Below, piece by piece: positions 1 through 10,270 of a stretch of 61,352 nucleotides of DNA. How positions within the stretch are numbered: the first letter of the stretch is position 1; each line of letters starts with the position of its first letter. Source of the stretch: Candidatus Tayloriibacteriota bacterium. Its GTDB lineage: Bacteria; Patescibacteriota; Minisyncoccia; Phycocordibacterales; PALSA-1337. The notes under the pieces are model-generated. The model did no database searches. It saw nothing but the letters and a program-made list of their open reading frames with translations, and had not been told where the DNA came from. Both the position numbers and the translations under genes were made by a program. The stretch covers positions 1 through 61,352 of the forward strand of contig CALRBR010000005.1 of NCBI GenBank assembly GCA_943354385.1. Reading direction: 5' to 3'.

Positions 1-377
1 ATGTTGGTCTTATCGAAATTATAAGTCCAGATGCTTACGTGCGCGGAATAACATCAATACAAAAAGTCTTTACCGAATCATTTTGTGCATATACTCCATC
101 TCTCGGTGAAAAAGTAGCCATACTCGGATATCCTGTCATCGGTACAGTAGGAGATATTACAGCAACCGAGGGAATTATTTCCGGCTATGACAGTGACTAC
201 TACATTACTTCGGCTAAAATCGAACATGGCAACTCGGGCGGTATCGCACTTTCAATAGATAAAAATTGCATCCTCGGCATCCCAACTTTTGTCCGTAAAG
301 GTGAGATCGAAACCCTCGGCAGAATACTTTCAGCACAAGCTATCTTTGCAAAATGGGGTGTACCTTTGAACCAGTAA
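1..377 (+). CDS. Trypsin-like serine protease, C-terminal part (5' end outside window)
   Basis: ORF with GNSGG serine-protease motif (IEHGNSGGIAL); frame appears open to the window start. Confidence 0.6.
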   Translation, partial: VGLIEIISPDAYVRGITSIQKVFTESFCAYTPSLGEKVAILGYPVIGTVGDITATEGIISGYDSDYYITSAKIEHGNSGGIALSIDKNCILGIPTFVRKGEIETLGRILSAQAIFAKWGVPLNQ

Positions 378-670
378 AGTCCCCTAGCCAGAGTACTGTC
401 ATTACAGTGTCGATCGTTTGTGATCGACACATGTAGACGACCTTTGGAAATGGAAACTTGTGTGTGGATCAATTCCTCCTTTTCTAAAGGAGGTGCCTAG
501 TAATCTGGGTGGAGGATTTTAAATAAGAATTTCGAATCACAACGATATATCGTAGTGATTCGACCAAAAACTGCTTCAAAGGCTCAACGCCACGCCGTTG
601 AGCCTTTCAGCCGAATAAGGCCCATACTTAGGGCTACTTTTCACAAAAAACACAAAATAGCTGTATAGAT

Positions 671-1942
671 CTACACCGATGCGTCATCCTGGCCTCGAAT
701 AGCTGTTGAAGCAAACTTGAAGAATAGAATAAGTGCCGTAAGCCAAAAAGCTCCTAGGGCAAAGCCGGCTATCACATCAGAAACCCAGTGCACATTGAGA
801 TATACTCGACTAAACCCAACAAGGATAAAAAGTAATAGGCTAAGTGTGCCAAAAATCTCTCTACCTATCTTGTTTTTAATCACACCACCAAACACATAAA
901 TCAGTGCGCAGAAAAATATCGCCGCCATAGTCGCATGGCCACTCGGAAAGCTAAACCCTGTCTCAAGTATCACCGCATTCTCTGGTCTTACCCGCTCAAC
1001 CAGCTCTTTTAACACGCCTTGAAAGAGCGCCCCGCCAAGTAATGCAAAAGAAATGACAAGTGCCTGATGGATTCTCTTTTTCCACATCAAATAACAGGCA
1101 ATCGCGAGACCTGCGAGTACCAAGTGGACTGGTCCAAAAAAATTAGTAATTCCCGTAAAAATATCTGCTCCCATCACATTCTGTATACTCATCATCTTTA
1201 GATTGACCCACACATCGAGCTCAGCTAGGGACGACTCAACACTAAATACGTCTTGAATTGTCTTGAAAAAAATATAGAGAGAAGTGATGTTTACGAGTAA
1301 TGTATAAAAATGGTACTTCGCAAAAATATGTTGCTGTCGGTTTATAAAACGATATGCCCATACAATAAGAATACTCAAAATAATGGCGATACCGACAAAC
1401 TTTCCTATGTACTGCGAAGCGATTTCGTAACTTGCCCCAAAAACATACCCGACTAGTACCGAGGAGACTGACCATAGAATCCCCCCTGAAATATTATAGA
1501 GCCAAAATTTATTCACATGCACATCTCCCGCTCCTGCCAAAAAAGGTGTAAACGCTCGTGTCACCGGACTAAATCTTCCTATTACAAGTGCCTTTCCTGT
1601 ATGTCTATTCATGGCGTCTTTGGCTTTCTGTAGATGGGCTTCTGTGATAAAAAAGTATTTACCAAATTTACGAATCAAATCGTAGCCATATTTCTTACCA
1701 ACCCTATAGCCGATCACATCTCCAACTATTGCTCCAAGGGAAACAATAAACAAAACTGGCCACAAATCTAGTGTGCCGAGCCGTACCAGAAACCCACTTA
1801 AAATCACCAGTGAGTGTCCGGGAATAAATGTCCCAACGAGTGGCAGGGCCTCTATCACTGCAATCAAAAATAGCACTGTATACGCCCCATACCCCAAAGT
1901 GTCGAGTGGAATGCTATTTATAAGTGATTCAAAATCGAACAT
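671..1942 (-). CDS. DedA (SNARE-associated) family membrane protein fused to PAP2 phosphatase domain
   Basis: N-terminal DedA-like sequence (FIPGHSLVILSGFL...GDVIGYRVGKKYG) and C-terminal PAP2 motifs (FPSGHATMAA, SRVYLNVHWVSDVIAG). Confidence 0.85.
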   Translation of the reverse strand: MFDFESLINSIPLDTLGYGAYTVLFLIAVIEALPLVGTFIPGHSLVILSGFLVRLGTLDLWPVLFIVSLGAIVGDVIGYRVGKKYGYDLIRKFGKYFFITEAHLQKAKDAMNRHTGKALVIGRFSPVTRAFTPFLAGAGDVHVNKFWLYNISGGILWSVSSVLVGYVFGASYEIASQYIGKFVGIAIILSILIVWAYRFINRQQHIFAKYHFYTLLVNITSLYIFFKTIQDVFSVESSLAELDVWVNLKMMSIQNVMGADIFTGITNFFGPVHLVLAGLAIACYLMWKKRIHQALVISFALLGGALFQGVLKELVERVRPENAVILETGFSFPSGHATMAAIFFCALIYVFGGVIKNKIGREIFGTLSLLLFILVGFSRVYLNVHWVSDVIAGFALGAFWLTALILFFKFASTAIRGQDDASV

Positions 1943-1955
1943 ACAGAATAAGTCT

Positions 1956-2705
1956 CTACCTTAGAGCAAATGATGCCTTAACTGTAAGCATAATGTCCTT
2001 TTCAATTTTAGACATGTCGTATGAGCCGTAGTCATTTATTTCATTAGAATTTTTACTCAATACCTGGACCACGCCACTAGAGGCTGACCTTAGAGAACCA
2101 ATCTTTTTACCGCTCGCTTCAGCAATCTTTGAAGCCCGCGCCTGAGCATCTCGTATCGCATCCTCCAAAAGAGAGACCCTTAGCTCACTAAGTTTTGAAT
2201 ATGAATACTCTATACCACCCGTTGAGAAAATCACACCTCTTTCAATAAGTTGCTGAACATTTTTCGCCACCTCTGTAATGCGGGTGACGTCTTTAGAATT
2301 TATTTCTATATTTTGGCTCAAGGTATATTCCCTTTCAGTTCCAGATGATTGATTGTAATCATACACCTGATCCATAAAAACTGGTGAGATGTCTATCTCA
2401 AGGTCTTTAACTACTTTCGCTTTTAAAAAAACCTTCACCTGAAAGAGATCGCTCTCCATCTTTGCATAACCAGCTTTTAGACCACTAAGTTTTACTGTAC
2501 GACTAAATACGCCCTTCCATTTTACGGTATCAGAAACCACACCAGTACGAACAGAACCGGTTACAGAAAGAGCGTCAGAAAGTGACTGCGCGCGATAATA
2601 TGTCCATGATGCGATTATCGTACACAAAATCAGGCTAGATGCCATAATATATGGTGCAAACTGCAAAGGTTTGAGTATTTGATTTTTATTTGTTTCGGTA
2701 GCCAT
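1956..2705 (-). CDS. SIMPL domain (DUF541) protein
   Basis: Single TM N-terminus; LLEDAIRDAQARASKIAEASGKKIG pattern typical of SIMPL proteins. Confidence 0.75.
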   Translation of the reverse strand: MATETNKNQILKPLQFAPYIMASSLILCTIIASWTYYRAQSLSDALSVTGSVRTGVVSDTVKWKGVFSRTVKLSGLKAGYAKMESDLFQVKVFLKAKVVKDLEIDISPVFMDQVYDYNQSSGTEREYTLSQNIEINSKDVTRITEVAKNVQQLIERGVIFSTGGIEYSYSKLSELRVSLLEDAIRDAQARASKIAEASGKKIGSLRSASSGVVQVLSKNSNEINDYGSYDMSKIEKDIMLTVKASFALR

Positions 2706-2717
2706 TTTAAAATGTAT

Positions 2718-3146
2718 TTAGTTTAGTGACGAGACATCCTTCACCCAAAACTTTTTTAGAGCGTATTTTCCAGAACCTAGACATGCAACACCTAGCAATA
2801 CTAGAAATAATACTAGATCGAGCTCATAACCCGCCTTACCCGGCATACCTGCAAATCCATTACCAAACTTCACTAGCGAAATAGCAACAAACATAACGAT
2901 GGCTAGTAAAACGGCTGAAACTTCCACAAACAAACCCAAAAGAAGTGCGATTCCACCAAAGAATTCTGCCGCCGCAACAACATAAGCAAAAACTTCTGGT
3001 ACATTTAGCATCGAAAAGAATCCAGTGGTCTGAGCCATGTTTTGAAACTTCCCTAGTCCATGATAAATAAAGACGATCGCCAAGGCCACTCGTATAAGAA
3101 GAAGACCTACGTTTGGATTATATATTTTTGATGCAAAATTCTTCAT
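2718..3146 (-). CDS. DoxX family membrane protein
   Basis: Hydrophobic ORF with DoxX-like GLLLIRVALAIVFIYHGLGKF...AAAEFFGGIALLLG. Confidence 0.8.
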   Translation of the reverse strand: MKNFASKIYNPNVGLLLIRVALAIVFIYHGLGKFQNMAQTTGFFSMLNVPEVFAYVVAAAEFFGGIALLLGLFVEVSAVLLAIVMFVAISLVKFGNGFAGMPGKAGYELDLVLFLVLLGVACLGSGKYALKKFWVKDVSSLN

Positions 3147-3213
3147 ATAAATTAAAATTACGATAAATGAATAAATACCACTGCGTATCAATAATATAAC
3201 ACTAAAACAGCCT

Positions 3214-4059
3214 TTAATCTAGGCGGTACAAGTCCTGATTGTACTCACCCACGCCAATATATTCCGCCTCACCTTTGATAATCTTTTCAAAGGGTATGCA
3301 TGCAAAACAACCACTTTCTCCTCGTGGACAAATATACTTGCCGGACTCTCGAGCCGATTTTACCTTTCTAGCTACTTTTATTACTCTGTTGTATGATTCT
3401 TTTACAGATGGCAGCTCGACAGATATCGGTGCATCATCCTTGTCTAAATACCAGTAGCTCGCACAAGTGACTTTTCTCTTTTGTAACTTATTCAAAAGCA
3501 GTTGGTAAATAGGTAGCTGGAGTGATTCCAAATTTTCTTCATTTTTACCCGTTTTGAAATCAAGTACTCGAATACTGTCATCTTCCGGGACATACTCGAG
3601 CCAGTCTATCTTGCCACAAAGAATAATATTCTCTTCTTCCGAAAGAAAAAAATTGGGTGGCATGTCGTTTTGGCCATTTTTGAGTTTCAGTGCCTTATTC
3701 AAAAGTGGGCCAGGGTTTTTCATTACTCGAAGTATCATATCCCTACCACGATTTTTGGCCAAAAGCTCATCCGCTTCACTGGTAAATCCCCCTTTTTTGC
3801 CTGACACTTTTTGCCAAGCTTGTTCGTATTGTTCTAGTAGTGGCTGGTTAAAACGTTCTTCGGATTTGTAATTTGCTAGCCCCTCTACCACTTCGTGCAC
3901 CGACACACCAAGTGCAAGCGCTGGACTGACGAGATTTATTTTCCGTTTCGTTTTTGGATCTTTATATACATTATGTAAAAAATACGCCCGAGGACATTTA
4001 AGAAAATCCCCCATCGATGAATGTGATACCCACACTGCTTTATATTTGTCTTGAGGCAT
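3214..4059 (-). CDS. PD-(D/E)XK nuclease family (RecB-like) protein
   Basis: SHSSMGDFLKCPRAYFLHNVY start, IRVLDFKTGK motif, C-terminal Cys cluster (CPRGESGCFAC). Confidence 0.8.
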   Translation of the reverse strand: MPQDKYKAVWVSHSSMGDFLKCPRAYFLHNVYKDPKTKRKINLVSPALALGVSVHEVVEGLANYKSEERFNQPLLEQYEQAWQKVSGKKGGFTSEADELLAKNRGRDMILRVMKNPGPLLNKALKLKNGQNDMPPNFFLSEEENIILCGKIDWLEYVPEDDSIRVLDFKTGKNEENLESLQLPIYQLLLNKLQKRKVTCASYWYLDKDDAPISVELPSVKESYNRVIKVARKVKSARESGKYICPRGESGCFACIPFEKIIKGEAEYIGVGEYNQDLYRLD

Positions 4060-4240
4060 TGATATAGTCTACCGCGAATTACAAAATACGTCGAAGATCT
4101 ATATCCTCATTTCAACAATCAACCGCAACACCATTTCACCGATCAAGTTTAATGTTACCTGACTAATTTACTCGTCAGAATATTTTTCCAAAAATAGGAT
4201 TTACACCTCTGGTGATGTAAAAGACTTTGTTAGTAACCAA

Positions 4241-5554
4241 CTAGTTCCAACTTCTGGCTGGACTTTTTTCCATCACACTTTCAAGCTCTTTTACTTTCTC
4301 TAACATTTTTTTATCAAGAGGTCTGAGGACAGCTAGGAAATCTTTCTCTTTTGGTGTAAGTGTTAGTCGGCCTATTTGCTCAAGACGATCCCTAGACTCT
4401 TGGAGTAATTTACCGATAGTCAGATTTTTGTCTTCAGCAAGTTTTCGCGCAAAAACCCCATCCACCTTAATTATATCGTTATAGTCGATCAGGCCAGCCG
4501 AGGACAACTTTTCAATTCCTTTTTGTGCCGAATCCCTGGTACTAAGTTTTTTATTTACTTCGTCGAGCAATTTCTGCTCCTCATCAAGATGTTTTTGTCT
4601 GACAGCTTGTTCACCATCAATTTTCCTCCCCTTAAAACCCAAAAAACCACGGGATTGACCGGCATTGTGACGGATCTCCTGTTCAGATTGTCTTATTTTG
4701 CCTTCGAGCTCTCGTTGTTTGTTTAGATTTACTGAATCTTCTTGTCGAGAGGCGCTGGTTGGTTCGATTCGAACTCGACCTTCACCATAGAGTTGCGCAT
4801 AGATTCGTGTATCAAAAAGCTCTGACAGTTCAGCCTGTAGCAACAAAACTGATTCTAGTTTTCTTTTCGCCGACTCCTTATTTTCTTCAATTTCCTTGTC
4901 TATTTCTTCAAGCGCGCTAAAACTCCCCAAATATCTCCTATCAGCTGGGTCAATCTTCGCGAATCTCCATCCCCGAACTAAATTCTGAATCTCTGTAGCC
5001 TTTTCCTCAGTTGCTACCAAGTGTTTTCTGTATTCCTCCTGGGCATTACTGAATTCCTTAAATGCCCAGGATGTTTCTACTTGAGTTTCTAGCCTATTTT
5101 TTACATCCTGCTTAAACTTTTCAATTGCTTCTTCACTTTCAAAAACACTACTCTGTGGTCCTGTGCGGTCCGCTTGATCTATAGTTACTCTTATACCTCT
5201 TTTCTCCTCTACTTTTTTTGCTCTTTCAATTTCCTTATCAATTGCCTTCTTGTATGCCTCAACTTTTGCTTGCCGAACAAAATCAGCGCCAACTTTTTGT
5301 GCATCAGAAAGATCATCCTCTGTGGTTAAGAGGTCTATTGTAGATGCTACTGCATAATTTGGCTCTCTAATCAAAGCTGTGACAGCGTTGATATTACCAT
5401 CAGCCTCTTTTTCAATCCTTTCACGAACAACGTCTTCGGGGGTTTGTTCGACTATTTCTTTTTTTTCATCTTCAACCTTGGTGGTTTCAATTAGATTTGG
5501 TTTTATGATTCCTCCCTCGACAGGAGCCTCATTTTTTCTAGGCATATAAAACAT
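4241..5554 (-). CDS. Hypothetical coiled-coil protein
   Basis: Long charged ORF, Glu/Lys-rich, no recognised domain. Confidence 0.6.
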   Translation of the reverse strand: MFYMPRKNEAPVEGGIIKPNLIETTKVEDEKKEIVEQTPEDVVRERIEKEADGNINAVTALIREPNYAVASTIDLLTTEDDLSDAQKVGADFVRQAKVEAYKKAIDKEIERAKKVEEKRGIRVTIDQADRTGPQSSVFESEEAIEKFKQDVKNRLETQVETSWAFKEFSNAQEEYRKHLVATEEKATEIQNLVRGWRFAKIDPADRRYLGSFSALEEIDKEIEENKESAKRKLESVLLLQAELSELFDTRIYAQLYGEGRVRIEPTSASRQEDSVNLNKQRELEGKIRQSEQEIRHNAGQSRGFLGFKGRKIDGEQAVRQKHLDEEQKLLDEVNKKLSTRDSAQKGIEKLSSAGLIDYNDIIKVDGVFARKLAEDKNLTIGKLLQESRDRLEQIGRLTLTPKEKDFLAVLRPLDKKMLEKVKELESVMEKSPARSWN

Positions 5555-5665
5555 AGTTAATGATAATACAAATATTATAGCATGATATTTTACAAAACAT
5601 ATCCTACTGTTTTTTAAACCTTTCGATACCGAGCCAAACCTCTATTGATATGATAGTATTGAATC

Positions 5666-6376
5666 ATGGTAATTTCAAGCAAAAAACAGAGAAAAGTAGC
5701 GATTTTTGATGTTGATGGCACCATTTTTCGCTCAAGTTTGCTCATAAAGCTCGTGGAAGTGTTTATTGAAGAGAACATTTTTCCATCTACTGCCAAAAAG
5801 GGCTACGCCAACGAACACAAGCTTTGGCTCGAACGTAAAGGAACTTATGACGAATACATCGAAGCAATCATCAGAGTTTTTATCGAGCACATACGCGGGG
5901 TATCCTACATCGACTTTTTAAAAATAAGTAAAAAGGTTGTCGACAAACACAAAGATGAAACATATGTCTACACACGGACATTAGTAAAGAAATTAAAAAA
6001 ACAAGGGTACTTCCTACTAGCCATTTCCCAATCTCCAAAAGGAATCTTGGACACATTTTGTAAATATCTAGGTTTTGACAAGGTTTACGGACGATTTTAC
6101 GAAACTGACGCCGATGATAATTTTACCGGGCACGTAGCCGAGCTCCACCTAATAGCAAATAAAGCCAACATTGTAAAACGAGCGGTGGAAAGAGAAAATC
6201 TATCACTCAAAGGATCGTTTGGCGTTGGGGATACCGAGGGCGATATTCCAATGCTTGAGCTCGTCGAAAATCCAATCTGTTTTAATCCAAACCAAAAACT
6301 CTATCGTTTCGCTAAATTAAATAAATGGAAAGTGGTGGTAGAGAGAAAGGATGTGATGTACGATATTGCTGGGTAG
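5666..6376 (+). CDS. HAD-superfamily hydrolase, SerB-like (HAD-IB)
   Basis: VAIFDVDGTIF motif I and GVGDTEGDIPMLELV motif IV. Confidence 0.85.
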   Translation: MVISSKKQRKVAIFDVDGTIFRSSLLIKLVEVFIEENIFPSTAKKGYANEHKLWLERKGTYDEYIEAIIRVFIEHIRGVSYIDFLKISKKVVDKHKDETYVYTRTLVKKLKKQGYFLLAISQSPKGILDTFCKYLGFDKVYGRFYETDADDNFTGHVAELHLIANKANIVKRAVERENLSLKGSFGVGDTEGDIPMLELVENPICFNPNQKLYRFAKLNKWKVVVERKDVMYDIAG

Positions 6377-6419
6377 AAATTAGACATCAGATTTAAGAAG
6401 TAAGATTAATGATTCGGGG

Positions 6420-6467
6420 AAAGAAAATCCCCCGCGGCATAATAGCCGCGGGGGATTTTCTTTTGTC
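6420..6467. terminator. Rho-independent terminator-like hairpin between convergent genes
   Basis: gaaaatcccccgcggc-ataata-gccgcgggggattttc. Confidence 0.8.
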
Positions 6468-6473
6468 TAATGT

Positions 6474-7013
6474 CTAAATACTACGACCTACCCCCTTCTC
6501 CAAATAATTCAGAATTCTTTCCGCCACCTTCTCTATTGGTGTGGTAGTCGTATCTATAGATATATCAAAAGCTGAATCTGGTGCAAAATCTGAAATATTA
6601 TAAAATTCTTTATACCTCTGCGCACCAAATGATTCGCGTGCGGTTGTTAGTTTCTCTGCTTCCTCAATAGTAACAGCGTCTCTTTTTGCCACCCTTCCGA
6701 TACGCTCAGGAAAGTCACAGTGTAATTTTATCTTTGTAGAATCAGGAATAAAATACCATGCGAGACGACTTTCAATGACAAAATTATTATTATTTTCTCC
6801 AAAATTTTTAACCTCCTGATCAAGAGCCCTGTCGTGTTCAGGATTCTCATTGCATAGTTCCTCAAATTGATGCAAGGAGAGTCCGAGCGATTCTGCCTTG
6901 GCTCTAAAAATATTTCCGGTCGACATAAATGTATATCCTAGCCTTTTTGCGAGAATCTTGCCCATAGAGCTCGTGCCTGTACCCGCAAGACCAAATAGTG
7001 TAATTTTTGCCAT
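6474..7013 (-). CDS. Cytidylate kinase-like / AAA family nucleotide kinase
   Basis: MAKITLFGLAGTGTSSMGKILAKRLGYTFMSTGNIFR: P-loop followed by CMP-kinase-like motif. Confidence 0.7.
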   Translation of the reverse strand: MAKITLFGLAGTGTSSMGKILAKRLGYTFMSTGNIFRAKAESLGLSLHQFEELCNENPEHDRALDQEVKNFGENNNNFVIESRLAWYFIPDSTKIKLHCDFPERIGRVAKRDAVTIEEAEKLTTARESFGAQRYKEFYNISDFAPDSAFDISIDTTTTPIEKVAERILNYLEKGVGRSI

Positions 7014-7308
7014 GTAATATCCTAGCACGAAATCATAATAATTAACCACCCCGTGTCAGTAAGACCATGGATTATGGCTTTGCCGAATCAATACTTTCGT
7101 GCAAAGAATCCTAGATCCAAGTACCTACCTACAGTGTCGACTAAATCTGGTATTCAAAACCTGACTCGTAGAAAATGCGGTTTTTTATTTTGTGGAAAGA
7201 TTTTTGGAACAAAAACAGTTAAATGAGATACCCACGAAATTTTCTAAGGAAACTTTCGTGGTCATAAAAAAATTATTAAAATACTTCAGATTACGAAAGG
7301 CCGTCGCA

Positions 7309-7436
7309 GGCGTATCTTTTTTGATAGGTTTTTAAGGCTGTCCTACCGAAAACTTCAGGATTTTTCTAGCCCAGAAAAATACGTACTTCGTCTACAGAGG
7401 CATATCTCTAACCGATAGGCCTCAAAAAGATACGCC
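7309..7436. other. Large intergenic inverted repeat / putative structured RNA
   Basis: Arms ggcgtatctttt (7309) and aaaagatacgcc (7425) enclose ~100 nt with further pairing. Confidence 0.4.
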
Positions 7437-7490
7437 AATAGAGGTATTTTGTAATTCGGAGTAAATATCCCTCTTTAGAAGCCTATTTTG

Positions 7491-7577
7491 GTGTAAAGGC
7501 TCAACGAGCGAAGGCGAGGAAGATAACGGGTCTAGCAAGACGCGTACCAATAACGGTACACCGTTGAGCCTTTACAC
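7491..7577. repeat. GGCTC-family long hairpin carrying internal GAAGATAACGGGTCTAGCAAGACGCGT core
   Basis: 16-bp perfect arms gtgtaaaggctcaacg / cgttgagcctttacac; core shared with 42987-43013 region. Confidence 0.65.
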
Positions 7578-7599
7578 TCTTTTTTTGCCTAATCCACCC

Positions 7600-7642
7600 A
7601 AATCAAAACCGGCCGCCCTTTCGGGCGGCCGGTTTTGATTTG
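7600..7642 (-). terminator. Terminator downstream of RRM gene
   Basis: aaatcaaaaccggccgccctttcgggcggccggttttgattt. Confidence 0.85.
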
Positions 7643-7643
7643 C

Positions 7644-7955
7644 TTACCAGCTTCTCTTCTCTCCACCACCAAAACCTCGACTACCACCTTCTCGTGGTGC
7701 TCGTGGCTCCATAGGGCGAGCTTCGTTTACGGTAAGAGTTCGACCATCGAGCTCTTTTCCGTTAAACATAGAAACGGCGTTCGCAGCTTCCTCGTCTGTC
7801 GTCATTTCTACGAAACCAAAACCCTTTGATCGGCCAGTCATCTTGTCCATGATGATCGTAGCTGATGAAACGTTTCCGGCTGCACCGAAATGTGACTTGA
7901 GAGCGTCCTGGCTAGTACCATAAGAGATACCACCTACATACAACTTCTTTGCCAT
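7644..7955 (-). CDS. RNA-binding protein (single RRM, glycine-rich tail)
   Basis: KLYVGGISYGT (RNP2) and GRSKGFGFVEM (RNP1). Confidence 0.92.
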   Translation of the reverse strand: MAKKLYVGGISYGTSQDALKSHFGAAGNVSSATIIMDKMTGRSKGFGFVEMTTDEEAANAVSMFNGKELDGRTLTVNEARPMEPRAPREGGSRGFGGGEKRSW

Positions 7956-8117
7956 ACGTCTATATATTTTATGAATAAAATGTAAGGCGACCTATTTTAA
8001 CACTCCCAATCTTTACGACACCTCTCGGCGAAACCAAGAAAAGCACGATACTGTTGGAAGAAACTTACACAATACATTGTATACCAATGACTAGAAATGT
8101 CAACCGTGGGCATAAAG

Positions 8118-8552
8118 CTACTGCGTCTGTTTTAAAAGCATTGCCCGAAATGTCTTTACACTAAAATAAAGTGCCAAAAAGAAAACCAGCGCTAAAGCCT
8201 GATTAAATACAAAATATGTCTCCATCGAGCCATGCCTGTTGTAGAGGCTTATAGCAATCACTTCAAAGGTAAAGCTCCCAAGTACCGAAAGCACCACATC
8301 TCCCCACATAATCCAAGTGTGTTTTGGTGTCGTCAGTCCAGCATAGAGCCCAAGAACCAATATTCCAGAAATGGCCATAAGGACTCCCCCTGTCACAACC
8401 GAAGCAAAAAATGGTAGGCCCACCAGCATAATCAGTCCAGCTAAAACAAAAAGTCTACGAACAATGTGGCCATGATAATGTGGTATCGTAGTGTGCTTTC
8501 TTAGACCGAGAAACGACCGCTTTGGTATAGGTATATTATCCTCATTTTCCAT
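8118..8552 (-). CDS. Hypothetical membrane protein
   Basis: Multiple hydrophobic segments, no recognised domain. Confidence 0.55.
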   Translation of the reverse strand: MENEDNIPIPKRSFLGLRKHTTIPHYHGHIVRRLFVLAGLIMLVGLPFFASVVTGGVLMAISGILVLGLYAGLTTPKHTWIMWGDVVLSVLGSFTFEVIAISLYNRHGSMETYFVFNQALALVFFLALYFSVKTFRAMLLKQTQ

Positions 8553-8679
8553 TGAACAATTATATCACATGTTAACAGACTCCACAAACATTTGGTACTT
8601 TAAAAAATCTGCTTAGAATGTATCCGCCCGCATCGACAATTGATGGATAAAAAGTTAAAATGACCAATATATATCAATC

Positions 8680-9219
8680 ATGGCTTCTTTTCTTAAAATT
8701 CTCCTCCGTATAGTTATTGTGTTTCTGCTTATTGGAGCCCTTGTTGCCCTAGTTGGTTATATCGGTAGTTATGCAAAAACGCTTAAGCAGTCCCTTATAG
8801 GCCAGCCGACACAGAGCATCCCTAACAGCTCTTACTCGCCACAAAATAGTACAACTCCCTCTGTCGCCGTCGGTAATACACTCATCCCTGTGGAGGTAAC
8901 GAGAGACTACGCGTCCATTCAAAAAGGTCTCTCGGGTAGACCGTATCTAGACCAAAATAGTGGCATGCTTTTTATCTTCCCAAAAGCCAGTATATATAGT
9001 TTCTGGATGCCTGACATGAATTTTCCTATCGATATTCTCTGGATAAACAACGGCCGAGTAGTCGACACAGATGAAAACATGAGCAATGTTTTTGATCCAG
9101 CTAATCCACGTTACTATAGACCGTCCTCCCCAGCTCAATTTGTACTAGAAATAAATGCTGGTTTTATAAGGAGAAATAATATTCGAATTGGCGACCCGGT
9201 GATTTTTAATAACATCTGA
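8680..9219 (+). CDS. DUF192 domain protein
   Basis: RDYASIQKGLSGRPYLDQNSGMLFIFPKASIYSFWMPDMNFPIDILWI is a typical DUF192 signature. Confidence 0.85.
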   Translation: MASFLKILLRIVIVFLLIGALVALVGYIGSYAKTLKQSLIGQPTQSIPNSSYSPQNSTTPSVAVGNTLIPVEVTRDYASIQKGLSGRPYLDQNSGMLFIFPKASIYSFWMPDMNFPIDILWINNGRVVDTDENMSNVFDPANPRYYRPSSPAQFVLEINAGFIRRNNIRIGDPVIFNNI

Positions 9220-9226
9220 TACTCCC

Positions 9227-10270
9227 ATGGAAATACATGCATCTACGGAACAGGAAGAAAGGCATTGGAATGATTTTGTAAAAAAACACTACCCTCCTGT
9301 CGGTGCTTTTATGCAAAGTTTTGAGTGGGGTGAATTTCAAAAATCGCTTGGACGTTCTGTTGAGAGATACCTGGTCATAGAAGAGGGTGTAACGATCGCC
9401 GCCTTTAGTCTCGCCTACTACACACTACCTTTTTCTCTCCAGTATGCGTATAGCCCTCGCGGTCCAGTGTTCAAATCATCTATCGGTATTGCAAAACAAT
9501 GGCGTATTTTTCAAACGATTCGTAGCTGGGTACAAAAAAATAAACCCAAGTTACTTTTTGTTCGACTCGAGCCGCCAATTATTCCTTATCCGAAATCAAA
9601 AATACCAAGAGGTTTTTATATTCCGAGATACTACATTCAACCAAAACATAATCTTGCCATACCGCTCGATGTATCTGAATCAGAAATTCTAGCCACTTTT
9701 CACCCATCGACTCGATCAAACATATCCCGTGCAGAGCGTCGTGGAGTAACTGTAAAAATGAAGGACAAATTGACCGAACAGGATTATCAGCATTTTTTTA
9801 ATATGATTGCTGAGACGCTAAAAAGAAACGGTGGCAAAGGCGTGTACCCTGGAGAATCATACTTTCGCTCACTTGTGAAAGCGATGCCACTTGTTGGAGC
9901 TAAAGATTATTCTGGAAAAACAGGACTGACTCTGTGGTACGCGTATCAGGAAGGCAAGGTTGCTACAGCTTATTTTGTGCTTTTCTTTGCAGGTACTGCC
10001 ACGTATATTTTTGGTGCTTCGTACAGCGACTCACTCAATTCAAAAGCCACTACCTATCTCCACTGGACTGCCATGAAAGAGGCAAAAAAGCGTGGCATGT
10101 ATTTTTATGATTTGGGTGGTATCGATGAAAAACGCTGGCCAACTATTACCACCTACAAACGTCAGTTCAGGGGGCGAGAGTTTGGCTACATCGGTAATAT
10201 AGACATCCCGATACGACCACTACTATATAGACTATATAATGCCGTGCGAGTTCTGAGGAAAACGGAGTAG
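9227..10270 (+). CDS. FemAB-family peptidyltransferase (peptidoglycan bridge formation)
   Basis: QSFEWGEFQKSLG, YSPRGPVF, LHWTAMKEAKKRGMYFYDLGGI motifs. Confidence 0.85.
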   Translation: MEIHASTEQEERHWNDFVKKHYPPVGAFMQSFEWGEFQKSLGRSVERYLVIEEGVTIAAFSLAYYTLPFSLQYAYSPRGPVFKSSIGIAKQWRIFQTIRSWVQKNKPKLLFVRLEPPIIPYPKSKIPRGFYIPRYYIQPKHNLAIPLDVSESEILATFHPSTRSNISRAERRGVTVKMKDKLTEQDYQHFFNMIAETLKRNGGKGVYPGESYFRSLVKAMPLVGAKDYSGKTGLTLWYAYQEGKVATAYFVLFFAGTATYIFGASYSDSLNSKATTYLHWTAMKEAKKRGMYFYDLGGIDEKRWPTITTYKRQFRGREFGYIGNIDIPIRPLLYRLYNAVRVLRKTE

